DNA from: Fusobacterium mortiferum
GTDB lineage: Bacteria > Fusobacteriota > Fusobacteriia > Fusobacteriales > Fusobacteriaceae
Length of the DNA stretch: 64,000 nucleotides
Direction of reading: 5' to 3'
Assembly (NCBI RefSeq): GCF_016900045.1
Contig: NZ_JACSNP010000002.1
Coordinates: forward strand, 1 to 64,000
Made by a program: the position numbers and the translations under genes. The stretch's first letter is position 1; the number at the start of each line of letters is the position of its first letter. Shown piece after piece: positions 1 through 8,034 of this stretch. Below the pieces are notes generated by a model. The model was not told where the DNA came from, did not search any database, and worked only from the letters and a program-made list of their open reading frames with translations.

Positions 1-33
1 ATCTGCAAATTCTCCTATTGAGTAATATTTCAT
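1..33 (-). CDS. MerR-family-like regulator, N-terminal fragment (runs off the window)
   Basis: Only the first eleven codons are in the window, reading leftward from the ATG at 33 (MKYYSIGEFAD). A good Shine-Dalgarno (GAGGTGAG) lies just upstream. The Y-S-I-G-E-F start is typical of the winged-helix DNA-binding domain of MerR-type regulators and also of the small regulator/resolvase of IS607-type elements, so the family call rests on very little sequence. It is divergent from the secreted-protein gene at 268. Confidence 0.45.
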   Translation of the reverse strand, partial: MKYYSIGEFAD

Positions 34-191
34 TTTCTCACCTCAATAGTATTATACCATAATCTATAAATTATTTATAGAAATTTACATTAAATTATAT
101 TTTTTTTATAACAGTCATACCCCTCTATCTTTAATTTTTTTAATATTATATCAATTTTTTCTAAATTATTAAATAGATTTTAAAATAATTT

Positions 192-225
192 TTGACATAC
201 TTAGGTCATAATTAAAGGATATACT
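192..225 (+). promoter_or_regulatory. Possible promoter of the small secreted protein gene
   Basis: A consensus TTGACA lies at 192-197. The best -10-like box is TATACT at 220-225, giving a 22-bp spacer, longer than the usual 17. Long spacers are a feature of MerR-activated promoters (19-20 bp is typical), and a MerR-like gene starts divergently at 33, but this link is inference. The other 34-267 sequence is A/T-rich with no ORF. Confidence 0.35.
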
Positions 226-267
226 TTAACCATAAAGAATAGAGATAAAAATTAGGAGGTATATAAA

Positions 268-645
268 ATGAAAAAATTAACAATGTTAGTAGGAGCAATT
301 ACATTATTAGCAGGAACTACTTTATTTGCAGTAAATACGAATGAGCCTGTAGTAAATAAAAATATTAATGAAAAATTTAACTACTCAATGAATATGGAAG
401 GAAGAGGGAGACACCACTTTCCAAGAGGATATTGTAATGATGGAAGAATGGGATACATTCAAAATAAAGAGATAGAGAGAAATAGAATAGATATAATGGA
501 GAAGAGATTAGAATTAAGAAAAGAGTTGATAAAAGATAGACCAGATTGGAAAAAGGTAGAGAGATTAAATCAAGAGATAGCTTTAAAAAGAGCAAATAAT
601 CATACAATTATAATGAAAGAAAGAATGCTAAATCCTAAAGTTTAA
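268..645 (+). CDS. Small secreted Spy/CpxP-like protein
   Basis: This 125-residue protein has an N-terminal signal peptide (MKK, then a hydrophobic stretch to about residue 21, ending LFA). The mature part has a His/Arg/Gly patch (GRGRHHFPRG) and then a highly charged helical half rich in Arg, Lys and Glu (about residues 65-110). A short secreted helical protein with R/E-rich helices resembles periplasmic Spy/CpxP-type chaperones or metal-sensor proteins, but no diagnostic motif is complete. The ATG at 268 has an AGGAGG site. The gene stands alone and ends at a strong terminator. Confidence 0.6.
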   Translation: MKKLTMLVGAITLLAGTTLFAVNTNEPVVNKNINEKFNYSMNMEGRGRHHFPRGYCNDGRMGYIQNKEIERNRIDIMEKRLELRKELIKDRPDWKKVERLNQEIALKRANNHTIIMKERMLNPKV

Positions 646-655
646 AGAGAATTAA

Positions 656-702
656 GAAAAGTGGTATAAGCTGATGAGGAGTTAGTTTATACCACTTTTT
701 TG
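656..702. terminator. Bidirectional intrinsic terminator
   Basis: Inverted repeat AAAAGTGGTATAA ... TTATACCACTTTT with T-runs on both strands. It lies between the convergent secreted-protein gene and the ABC binding protein gene and can serve both. Confidence 0.85.
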
Positions 703-703
703 A

Positions 704-1459
704 TTATTTATTTTCTTTTAAAGATTTATATTTTTCAACCTTATCTGGAAAATATTTTTGTAAAATTTGAAGATAAGTACCATCGTTATCAAGTTTTAAA
801 ATAGCTTGATTAATTTGTTCAGCTAATTTAGTTTCTCCTTTTCTAAGAGCAATAGAAGCTCCAGGTTGAGTATCGATTACAACATCAACTTTTTTAAGAC
901 CACTCATGGATTTTAGATATTCTTCTCCAGTTACATCTGCAATAATAACAGCATCAATTTTATTATTTTGTAAATCCATTAATGCTCCAGTCCAAGAGTT
1001 GTATAATTGAGGAGTAGCTCCAAGTTCTTTTGTAAACTCTTCTTGAATAGTTCCTATTTGAACTCCTACTTTTTTACCCTTTAACTCTTCTTTTTTAACT
1101 AGAGGACTATTTTCATTTACAATAACAAAATGTTCATCAGAAGAGACTAACATATAAGGCATAGAGAAAGTAACAGCTTTTTGTCTTTCTGGAGTTTGTG
1201 ACATACCAGCAATAACAGCATCAATTTTTTTCATTTGAAGAGCTGGAAGTAGTCCATCAAATCCCATATTGCTCCATACGATTTCATAACCTAATTCTTT
1301 TCCAATGGCGTCCATAAGCTCGATATCAAATCCTACCATTTTTCCATTTTCAAGATATTCGTAAGGCATAAATTCAGCATTTGTACCTACATACAGTTTT
1401 TTAGCAGAAAATGATAGTGAAGATAAAACCAACATTAATAATAAGATAACTTTTTTCAT
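704..1459 (-). CDS. Amino-acid ABC transporter substrate-binding protein
   Basis: A 251-residue periplasmic binding protein of the SBP_bac_3 family (the GlnH/ArtJ type). It has a signal peptide of about 18 residues (LLLMLVLSSLSFSA). The mature N-terminus (LYVGTNAEFMPYEY) and the GFDIELMDAIGKELG segment are characteristic, followed by the DAVIAGMSQTPER and GVQIGTIQEE regions of the two lobes. No permease or ATPase follows, so it must work with a transporter encoded elsewhere. It is 27 bp downstream of the amidohydrolase and probably shares its leader-controlled transcript. This suggests uptake and hydrolysis of a peptide-like or acylated amino acid. Confidence 0.88.
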   Translation of the reverse strand: MKKVILLLMLVLSSLSFSAKKLYVGTNAEFMPYEYLENGKMVGFDIELMDAIGKELGYEIVWSNMGFDGLLPALQMKKIDAVIAGMSQTPERQKAVTFSMPYMLVSSDEHFVIVNENSPLVKKEELKGKKVGVQIGTIQEEFTKELGATPQLYNSWTGALMDLQNNKIDAVIIADVTGEEYLKSMSGLKKVDVVIDTQPGASIALRKGETKLAEQINQAILKLDNDGTYLQILQKYFPDKVEKYKSLKENK

Positions 1460-1486
1460 AAAAATCCCTCCATATTTTATATAAGT

Positions 1487-2659
1487 TTATTTAGAACAAT
1501 TTTGAAATTCCTCTTTAATCTCTTTTAAAAGTTGAGGATTAGTAAATACATCTATAGCTGTAAGAGCCATAGCAATAGCAGCTTCTTTCATTCCTTTATA
1601 GGCTTCAGGTTGAATAGTAGCACAAGCAAATTCTACACTGTGACCAGTTAGATGGTTTGTAGTAAGTGGGAATGATGGATGTATAGTAGGACAACAATGG
1701 CTTACATCACCCATATCAGTTGAACCAAATCCCTTTTTATCTACAATCTTTGTAACCCCTTGAAGTTTTAAGTTTTTCTCATAAGTTTCAGACAATTTTT
1801 TATTTGTAACAAGGTTAGCAAAACTAGTCTCGTAGTTTTCCATCTCAAGTGTAGTACCAGTAGCAATAGCAGCTCCTCTGGCACAGTTTTTAACTCTTTC
1901 AACCAATTCCTTTAAATAAGATAAAGTTTCAGCTCTTACATAGAAATTAGCAACAGCTAAATCTGGAATAATATTAGCAGCTTTTCCACCATTACTAATG
2001 ATTCCATGAATTCTAGCAGTCTCTACTGTTTGTTGTCTTAGTGCGTTGATAGAATTGAATAACATAAGTACTCCATCAAGAGCATTGATTCCCTCGTGTG
2101 GAGAACCAGCAGCATGAGCTGTTTTACCTTTAAATGTAAATTGAATAGCTTCCATAGCTTGAGATTTTCCACTTCTAGTATGTGCCTCTCCAGTAGGATG
2201 AACAGCCATAGCTATATCAATATCATTAAATATTCCGGCTTTAGCCATATCAACTTTGGCTCCACAAGTTTCTTCAGCAGGTGTACCAATTACCAATATT
2301 TCACCAGCTATATCTCCTATAACTTCTTTTAAAAGTATTCCAGTTGCAACACTAGTTACACCAAAAATATTGTGTCCACAACCATGTCCTATTCCAGGAA
2401 GAGCATCATACTCAGCAAGGATAGCTACTTTAACTCCTCCATTTCCAGATTTATATCTTCCTATAAAAGCTGTAGGAATATCAGCAAAATTATCAGAAGT
2501 CTCAAATCCATGTTTTTTTAAAAGTTGAGTAAGTGTACTACAAGCTTTAAACTCCTTGTGTCCAAGTTCAGGGTTATTGTAGATATACTCATTTGCTTCT
2601 TTAAACTCCTCAAGATAATTATCAAAGATCTTTGAAAGTTTTTCTTTTAATTGTTCCAT
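1487..2659 (-). CDS. M20-family amidohydrolase (AbgB/N-acyl-amino-acid hydrolase type)
   Basis: A cytosolic metal-dependent amidohydrolase of 390 residues. Visible motifs are the metal-binding HGCGHN, the TPAEETCG region with the catalytic Glu pair, the AVHPTGEAHTRSG strand, and AHAAGSPHEG in the lid domain. The family cleaves N-acyl amino acids, p-aminobenzoyl-glutamate or dipeptides; the substrate cannot be told from sequence. The start is set at 2659 (MEQLKEKL) because GGGAGG lies directly upstream. A longer reading frame to 2695 would run through the terminator hairpin. It is preceded by a leucine-rich leader peptide and attenuator-like hairpin, and followed by the binding protein. Confidence 0.88.
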   Translation of the reverse strand: MEQLKEKLSKIFDNYLEEFKEANEYIYNNPELGHKEFKACSTLTQLLKKHGFETSDNFADIPTAFIGRYKSGNGGVKVAILAEYDALPGIGHGCGHNIFGVTSVATGILLKEVIGDIAGEILVIGTPAEETCGAKVDMAKAGIFNDIDIAMAVHPTGEAHTRSGKSQAMEAIQFTFKGKTAHAAGSPHEGINALDGVLMLFNSINALRQQTVETARIHGIISNGGKAANIIPDLAVANFYVRAETLSYLKELVERVKNCARGAAIATGTTLEMENYETSFANLVTNKKLSETYEKNLKLQGVTKIVDKKGFGSTDMGDVSHCCPTIHPSFPLTTNHLTGHSVEFACATIQPEAYKGMKEAAIAMALTAIDVFTNPQLLKEIKEEFQNCSK

Positions 2660-2683
2660 TTTTCCCTCCCGATGTAAATAAAT

Positions 2684-2715
2684 AAAAAAAGTCAATACAC
2701 CTTATATGTATTGAC
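2684..2715 (-). terminator. Terminator hairpin in the amidohydrolase leader (candidate attenuator)
   Basis: On the minus strand, GTCAATACA and TGTATTGAC form a perfect 9-bp stem with a 7-nt loop, followed by seven T residues, 25 bp before the amidohydrolase ATG. An upstream segment (2747-2743 with 2713-2709, and 2740-2734 with 2726-2720) can pair with the 5' arm and would exclude this hairpin. It could also simply end phoU transcription, but the promoter at 2889-2917 and the leader ORF lie between phoU and it. Confidence 0.7.
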
Positions 2716-2754
2716 TCAAAATTTTTCTATGTTAAAAATTGCCAATAGAAATTT

Positions 2755-2850
2755 CTATAAGCTTAGAGCAATATTAATACTAGGTATATATAAAGATAAG
2801 GTATTCAATTTTATATTAAATTTCCTTAACTTTAATGTCCTTAGTAACAT
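2755..2850 (-). CDS. Leucine-rich leader peptide (31 aa)
   Basis: A short ORF reads leftward from the ATG at 2850 to a TAG at 2757-2755. It begins MLLRTLKLRK and ends IALSL, with nine leucines in 31 residues, two of them as the last and third-last codons. The Shine-Dalgarno GGGGGAGG is one of the strongest in the window, 6 nt from the ATG, and a near-consensus promoter lies about 40 bp upstream. The stop codon is about 40 nt before the terminator hairpin, the layout expected of a translated attenuation leader sensing charged tRNA-Leu. No homologue is known to me. Confidence 0.65.
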   Translation of the reverse strand: MLLRTLKLRKFNIKLNTLSLYIPSINIALSL

Positions 2851-2888
2851 ATTGTTCCTCCCCCTTTTTAAAACTTCTATTTGAAATA

Positions 2889-2917
2889 TATATACCACAT
2901 TCAGAAAGAAATGTCAA
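2889..2917 (-). promoter_or_regulatory. Promoter of the leader peptide/amidohydrolase operon
   Basis: On the minus strand, TTGACA (2917-2912), a 17-bp spacer and TATATA (2894-2889). It sits right at the phoU stop codon, so the downstream operon is not dependent on pst-phoU transcription. Confidence 0.8.
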
Positions 2918-2923
2918 ACTTTT

Positions 2924-3610
2924 TTAAATTTTTTTATCTTCAAGTAATTCTAATTTTCTCATATTTTCACCTTTTAAGATGTATATTAAATCAAATACAA
3001 GGTGAAGTATGTGGTCAGCAAATCTCTCTAATTTTTTACAAAGTAGGATTAATTCAGTTCCACTTTGAATATTTTCAGGTTTTTTCTTCATAAGTTCAAT
3101 AATATTTTCAGTATCAGTTTTAGTTAAATCATCAATCTCTTCATCCATAGTTAAAAGTGAGAAAAGAATCTTCTCATCATTTTTTATAAAGGCATTGATA
3201 TATCCTTCATAAATATTTTTTGTTTTTAGAGCTATTGGATAAATAGTATTTTTTAATTCAGCTGCCATTTCAGTAGAACTTTCTTCAATAGACTTTATAA
3301 TTTTTAAGTTAGCTTTTAAAAGGTCTCCCATTCTTTCAGTAAGTCTAGCACTATTAATTAACATTATAAGAAGTCTTAAGTTTCCAGCAGCTGGTTGGAA
3401 TCTAGCCATTGTAAAGATAGAATCCTCTTTTATCTTAACTTCAAAGTTATTAATAGTATCTTCAAGTAGTAAACACTCTCCATAAAGAGCTGTATCAAAT
3501 GAAGATTTTTCAAACATCTCAAGATTGATATCTAGAACTCTATTAAGATTTTTTAAAAGCTCTAAGTAATGCTCTCTCAATCCTTTTATACTTTCATCTA
3601 GGTTTTTCAT
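2924..3610 (-). CDS. phoU: Phosphate transport system regulator PhoU
   Basis: A 228-residue all-helical protein with two PhoU repeats; the first carries MARFQPAAGNLRLLIMLIN, the conserved core near the metal-binding helix of the family. PhoU damps Pst transport and signals phosphate sufficiency to the PhoR-type kinase. It is the last gene of pstC-pstA-pstB-phoU, with 9 bp separating it from pstB. Length is normal for the family. Confidence 0.95.
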   Translation of the reverse strand: MKNLDESIKGLREHYLELLKNLNRVLDINLEMFEKSSFDTALYGECLLLEDTINNFEVKIKEDSIFTMARFQPAAGNLRLLIMLINSARLTERMGDLLKANLKIIKSIEESSTEMAAELKNTIYPIALKTKNIYEGYINAFIKNDEKILFSLLTMDEEIDDLTKTDTENIIELMKKKPENIQSGTELILLCKKLERFADHILHLVFDLIYILKGENMRKLELLEDKKI

Positions 3611-3619
3611 AATATCCTC

Positions 3620-4384
3620 CTATCCAAATTTTCCTGTTATATAGTCTTCTGTTTTTTTCTTGTGTGGTGTTGTAAATATAAGCTCAGTCTTATCGAACTC
3701 TTCTAATACTCCTTGATAGAAAAATCCAGTGTATTCAGAAATTCTTGAAGCTTGTTGCATATTATGTGTAACGATGATGATACTATATTTTTCTTCAAGT
3801 TGTCTTATTAGCTCTTCTATTTTTGATGTAGATATAGGGTCAAGAGCAGATGTAGGCTCATCCATTAGAAGAATTTCTGGATTGATAGAGATAGCTCTTG
3901 CTATACATAATCTTTGTTGTTGACCTCCAGAAAGTCCAAGTGATGATTTATGAAGTTTATCTTTAACCTCGTCCCAAAGAGCAACTGATTTTAGAGAAGT
4001 TTCAACTATTTCATCTAATTTATCTTTATCTTTTTCCCCGTGTAATTTAGGAGCATAAACAAGATTTTCATAGATACTCTTAGGGAATGGATTTGGTTTT
4101 TGGAAAACCATTCCTATTTTTTTTCTAAGTTCAACAATATCATAGTCTTTATCGAAGATATTTTTACCATCAAAGATGATGTTTCCCTCATATTTAACAT
4201 TAGGAATTAAGTCGTTCATTCTGTTGATAGATCTTAAAAATGTAGATTTTCCACAACCAGAAGGCCCTATTAGAGCAGTAACTTTATTCTTTTTTATTTC
4301 CATATTAATATCTTTTAATGCTTTAAAATCACCATAGTAAAAGTTAAAATCTTTTACTAAAATTCTTGTATCATTAGAATTCAT
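3620..4384 (-). CDS. pstB: Phosphate ABC transporter ATP-binding protein PstB
   Basis: A 254-residue ABC ATPase that powers high-affinity phosphate import. It shows Walker [11 protein letters not shown]-loop [15 protein letters not shown] (a PstB hallmark), signature LSGGQQQRL, Walker [13 protein letters not shown] and the H-loop VTHNMQQA. The MNDLIP region after Walker A is also typical of PstB. It lies between pstA and phoU in the same operon. Confidence 0.97.
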   Translation of the reverse strand: MNSNDTRILVKDFNFYYGDFKALKDINMEIKKNKVTALIGPSGCGKSTFLRSINRMNDLIPNVKYEGNIIFDGKNIFDKDYDIVELRKKIGMVFQKPNPFPKSIYENLVYAPKLHGEKDKDKLDEIVETSLKSVALWDEVKDKLHKSSLGLSGGQQQRLCIARAISINPEILLMDEPTSALDPISTSKIEELIRQLEEKYSIIIVTHNMQQASRISEYTGFFYQGVLEEFDKTELIFTTPHKKKTEDYITGKFG

Positions 4385-4416
4385 ATTTCCTCCTAAAACT
4401 CTATAAAATCTTTTCG

Positions 4417-5265
4417 TTATTTATTTTTTGAATTAAATCTTTGTCTGACAAAAGCTCCAAACAGGTTAAAGCTAAGTGTTATTAAAACAAGAACAAATAG
4501 TGTTCCACTTATAAAAGAAGCAGGCATATTAGGTACTTGTGTAGATATAACATATAGGTGATATGGTAGAGCCATAACTTGATCCCAATATGATATTGGT
4601 AAGAAAGGCAGATAGAAAGCTACAGCTGTAAACATAATTGGAGCTGTTTCTCCTGCTGCTCTTGATATACTTAAGATAACTCCTGTTAAAATTCCAGGCA
4701 TAGCTGCAGGAAGAATTACCTTAGTTGTAGTTTCCCATTTTGTAGCTCCAAGAGCAAGTGAAGCTTCTCTTAGATGCTTAGGAATAGCAAGTAGAGACTC
4801 TCTAGTAGCTGTTATAATAACAGGTAAACACATTATTCCTAATGTTAATGAACCTGAAAGAATCGAAACATCAAAACCTAAGAAAATTACAAATAGTGCC
4901 ATACCAAATAAACCATAGATTATGCTTGGAATACCAGCTAGATTTATAATTGTAAGATTTATAATTCTAGTCAACATATTATCTTTAGCATACTCTACTA
5001 AGTATACTCCTGTCAAGATACCAAATGGAACAGATACAATAATTGTTCCAAGTGTTAACCAAAGAGTTCCTACTATTGCTGGAAAGATTCCTCCAGCTCT
5101 CATTCCATTAGAAGGCATCTCAGTTAGGAAACTCCAAGATATTGATGGAATACCAGTGTAGAAGATATATCCTATTATTAAAAATACAGGAATTATAGTA
5201 AGTAGTGTCATTAATTTTATTATTAATTCAAGCACAGTGGCTTTTGATTTTTTTATAATAAGCAT
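4417..5265 (-). CDS. pstA: Phosphate ABC transporter permease PstA
   Basis: A 282-residue inner-membrane permease with about six hydrophobic segments and the EAA-type coupling loop ([27 protein letters not shown], given here only as landmark: EASLALGA then LPAAMPGI). [11 protein letters not shown] segment near residue 210 is typical of PstA. It pairs with PstC to form the channel. RBS AGGAGG is close to the ATG. Spacing of 15 bp to pstC indicates one operon. Confidence 0.95.
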   Translation of the reverse strand: MLIIKKSKATVLELIIKLMTLLTIIPVFLIIGYIFYTGIPSISWSFLTEMPSNGMRAGGIFPAIVGTLWLTLGTIIVSVPFGILTGVYLVEYAKDNMLTRIINLTIINLAGIPSIIYGLFGMALFVIFLGFDVSILSGSLTLGIMCLPVIITATRESLLAIPKHLREASLALGATKWETTTKVILPAAMPGILTGVILSISRAAGETAPIMFTAVAFYLPFLPISYWDQVMALPYHLYVISTQVPNMPASFISGTLFVLVLITLSFNLFGAFVRQRFNSKNK

Positions 5266-5280
5266 CTTTTCCTCCTAAAA

Positions 5281-6153
5281 TTACATCTCTCTTGCTTTTC
5301 TTATAAATCTATCAGCGATACAGTTAGTTATGAAACTTATTATGAAAAGAACAATTCCAATAGCAAATAGAGCATAGTAGTGTGTACTTCCTTGTACAAC
5401 TTCTCCCATCTCAGCAGCTATAGTAGCTGTTAATGTTCTTACTGCCGAAAGAGGTGTTGTAGCTAAAATTGGTGAGTTACCTGTTATCATAAGTACAGTA
5501 AGTGTTTCTCCGATAATTCTTCCAAATCCTAACATGATACCAGCAAATATTCCTGGGAAAGCTGCTGGAAGAAGAATATTAAATATTGTTTCAACTTTGT
5601 TTGCTCCAAGGGCAAGTGAAGCTTCTTTATAAGATTTATCAAGAGCTTTTAAAGAGTCATCAGCTATACTGATTATTGTAGGAAGAGCCATGAAGGCAAG
5701 CATTATTCCACCAGTAAGTGCTGTTAGACCACTTGGAAGATTGAATAACTCTTTAATAGGACCAGATAAAACATACAGCCCGATAACTCCAAGAACAACA
5801 GATGGAATAGCTGACATTGTTTCAATAACAACTTTTAAAATTGTTCTTATTTTAGGTGAAGCATATTCAGCTATGTAAATTGCTGTAAAAATTCCAATTG
5901 GAACGGCTATAACTAAAGCTACGATAGTAACCCAGAAAGAACCAACTAAAAGAGGTAAAAGCCCATATAACTCAGATAGAGATATCCACTTTTTACCAAA
6001 GAAGAAATCTAAAATTGGATATGAAGAGAAAAACTTCAGTCCATTAACAACTATAAATAAGAAAATTAGAAATATTATTAGTATATTTGAAACACCAACT
6101 CCGAAAAGAACATGTTTCATGGCATTATCTTTTATTCTTCTTATGCCTTGCAT
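5281..6153 (-). CDS. pstC: Phosphate ABC transporter permease PstC
   Basis: A 290-residue permease, first gene of the leftward pst operon. It has six predicted membrane segments, the [13 protein letters not shown] coupling loop, and FGRIIGETLTVLMITGNSP, a segment conserved in PstC. RBS AGGAGG precedes the ATG. It is divergent from pstS across an intergenic region containing two Pho-box-like arrays. Confidence 0.95.
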   Translation of the reverse strand: MQGIRRIKDNAMKHVLFGVGVSNILIIFLIFLFIVVNGLKFFSSYPILDFFFGKKWISLSELYGLLPLLVGSFWVTIVALVIAVPIGIFTAIYIAEYASPKIRTILKVVIETMSAIPSVVLGVIGLYVLSGPIKELFNLPSGLTALTGGIMLAFMALPTIISIADDSLKALDKSYKEASLALGANKVETIFNILLPAAFPGIFAGIMLGFGRIIGETLTVLMITGNSPILATTPLSAVRTLTATIAAEMGEVVQGSTHYYALFAIGIVLFIISFITNCIADRFIRKAREM

Positions 6154-6217
6154 AAAAACCTCCTAAAATACATCAAATTACATTAATTTATATAACGAAA
6201 TAATAATAAAATATTTG

Positions 6218-6256
6218 TGTAAAAAGAGTATTAATTTAATGTTAAAATTATGTAAA
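6218..6256 (-). promoter_or_regulatory. Pho-box-like array for the pstCAB-phoU promoter
   Basis: Read on the minus strand, four TT(T/A)A(C/T)A-like hexamers start every 11 bp: TTTACA (6256-6251), TTAACA (6245-6240), TTAATA (6234-6229) and TTTACA (6223-6218). PhoB/PhoP-type regulators bind direct repeats with this period. An A/T-rich -10-like sequence follows toward pstC. Confidence 0.75.
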
Positions 6257-6262
6257 AAAATT

Positions 6263-6301
6263 TTTACATAAAATTTACATTGAATTAATATTAGATTTAC
6301 A
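6263..6301 (+). promoter_or_regulatory. Pho-box-like array for the pstS promoter
   Basis: Four hexamers on the plus strand at 11-bp period: TTTACA 6263-6268, TTTACA 6274-6279, TTAATA 6285-6290 and TTTACA 6296-6301. TATTAT/TATATT at 6308-6316 can act as the -10. It mirrors the minus-strand array, so a response regulator of the type encoded at 7340 could activate both directions. Confidence 0.8.
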
Positions 6302-6361
6302 GAGAAATATTATATTTAATGTGTAAAATGTGAAAAAGAAAAATAAATTGGAGGGAATGAA

Positions 6362-7207
6362 ATGAATATTTTTAAAAAAGGTTTATTAGGAATGTTAGTT
6401 GTAACAGGATTATTATTAAGTGCAAATACAGCGGAAGCTAGATCAAAGGTTATCCAAGTTAAAGGATCAGATACTATATTAAATGTGTCTCAATCAATAG
6501 CTGAAAACTTTATGAAAGAGAATAGAAAAGCAAGAATAGCTGTTACAGGTGGAGGTTCAGGAGTAGGAATTTCAGCTCTTATCAATGGAACAACAGATAT
6601 AGCTATGGCTTCAAGAAATATAAAATCTAAAGAGTTAGAGCAAGCAAAAGCAAAAGGATTAGATGTAAAAGAAGTAGTATTAGGATTTGATGGAATAACA
6701 ATAATAACAAACCACTCAAATCCGGTAAAAGATATTGATGATGTAACATTAGGAAAAGTATTTAGAGGAGAGATTACTAACTGGAAAGAGTTAGGAGGAG
6801 ACGATGCTCCAATCGTTGTACTATCAAGAGATTCATCATCAGGAACACACGAATTCTTTAAAGAGCATATAATCAGAGAAAATAATACTAAAAAAGATTT
6901 AGAATATGGACCAAAAACTTTATATATGCCATCTAATGAAGCTATAAAACAAGAGATAAAATCAAATAAATATGCAATTGGATATATTGGAATGGGATAT
7001 ATGGATGATTCAGTAGAAGCTATAAAAGTAGATGGAGTAGAAGCGAGTGTAGAGAACGTAGCAAATAAAAAATATCCAATAGCTAGAGAAGTATATTGGT
7101 ATGTAGATAATAAAGCATCAGATAATGTAAAAAATCTTGTAGATTATGCACTTTCTCCTAAAGGGCAAGAATTAGTTAAAGAGGAAGGGTTTGTTCCTGT
7201 TAAATAA
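6362..7207 (+). CDS. pstS: Phosphate-binding protein PstS
   Basis: A 281-residue periplasmic phosphate-binding protein. The signal peptide ends near TAEA/RSK (about residue 27) without a lipobox cysteine. Phosphate-contact motifs are visible: KGSDTILN near the N-terminus, GGGSGVGISALINGTTDIAMASR, and SRDSSSGTHEFF. RBS GGAGG precedes the ATG. Separation of pstS from the other pst genes onto the opposite strand is unusual compared with the common pstSCAB order, but both promoters carry the same regulatory array. Confidence 0.95.
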   Translation: MNIFKKGLLGMLVVTGLLLSANTAEARSKVIQVKGSDTILNVSQSIAENFMKENRKARIAVTGGGSGVGISALINGTTDIAMASRNIKSKELEQAKAKGLDVKEVVLGFDGITIITNHSNPVKDIDDVTLGKVFRGEITNWKELGGDDAPIVVLSRDSSSGTHEFFKEHIIRENNTKKDLEYGPKTLYMPSNEAIKQEIKSNKYAIGYIGMGYMDDSVEAIKVDGVEASVENVANKKYPIAREVYWYVDNKASDNVKNLVDYALSPKGQELVKEEGFVPVK

Positions 7208-7235
7208 GATACTCAAAACTAAATAAATAATTATT

Positions 7236-7301
7236 AAGAGAGAGCCTTAAAAATAGTCAAAAGTTGTAAAAATCCTTTTACTTTTTGGGCTCTCTCTTTT
7301 A
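7236..7301 (+). terminator. Terminator after pstS
   Basis: AGAGAGAGCC at 7237-7246 pairs with GGCTCTCTCT at 7288-7297, followed by TTT. An inner hairpin (GTAAAA/TTTTAC) closes the long loop. Confidence 0.75.
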
Positions 7302-7339
7302 TAATTTATATAGAGATTAAAAGACTATGTGGAGGCAAG

Positions 7340-8023
7340 ATGAAAGTATTAGTAGTAGAGGATGATAAAGAGATACAGGAATTAATAGCATATTTTTTAA
7401 CAAAAGAGGGGTATGAAGTTGATCAAGCAGATGATGGACTAGATGGGCTTAGACTTCTAAAAGAGAAACAACATAATTTGGTAGTTTTAGATTTAATGTT
7501 ACCTAATTTGGATGGAAAGAATTTTACCAAGATAGTAAAAGGGATATCTTCAGAGTATGGAAATCCAGCTATAATAATGTTAACTGCCAAAACAGAGATA
7601 GAAGATGTTTTAGAAGGATTAGAAATAGGGGCTGATGACTATATGAAGAAACCTTTCGATCCAAGAGAGTTAGTATTGAGAGTAAAAAGGTTTTTTAAAG
7701 AAGAGAAAAAAGAGGAAGAGGATAATAGAAAATATGAGTTTCTTGATTTAGTAATAGAGGATGACAAGCATAGAGTGCTTTATAATAAAGAGGAAATAGA
7801 GCTTTCTAAAAAAGAGTATGACCTATTACTTATGTTAGTATTAAATAAAAATTTAGTTATAACTAGAGAGAAAATATTAGATAAGATTTGGAAAAGTAAT
7901 TATTATACTGGGGATAGAACAGTTGATGTTTATATATCAAAATTAAGAGATAAACTTCCAGAGATAAGCGAATATATAAAGACAATAAAAGGAGTTGGAT
8001 ACAAATTAGAAGAAAAGAGATAG
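7340..8023 (+). CDS. phoB: OmpR/PhoB-family response regulator
   Basis: A 227-residue regulator. The receiver domain (residues 1-120) has the acidic pair D8/D9, phosphoacceptor D51 in VVLDLMLPN, and K in the KKPFDPREL loop. The winged-helix effector domain (about 130-225) ends with the RTVDVYISKLRDK and TIKGVGYKLE signatures. Its place between pstS and a histidine kinase, and the Pho-box-like repeats upstream of pst, support a phosphate-regulon role. The symbol reflects that inference. GGAGG precedes the start. Confidence 0.9.
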   Translation: MKVLVVEDDKEIQELIAYFLTKEGYEVDQADDGLDGLRLLKEKQHNLVVLDLMLPNLDGKNFTKIVKGISSEYGNPAIIMLTAKTEIEDVLEGLEIGADDYMKKPFDPRELVLRVKRFFKEEKKEEEDNRKYEFLDLVIEDDKHRVLYNKEEIELSKKEYDLLLMLVLNKNLVITREKILDKIWKSNYYTGDRTVDVYISKLRDKLPEISEYIKTIKGVGYKLEEKR

Positions 8024-8034
8024 TAATATTAATA

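Noticed and set aside
2660-2695. Extended N-terminus of the amidohydrolase from 2695
   Set aside because: It would translate through the terminator T-run and the RBS GGGAGG; the ATG at 2659 has the proper signal.
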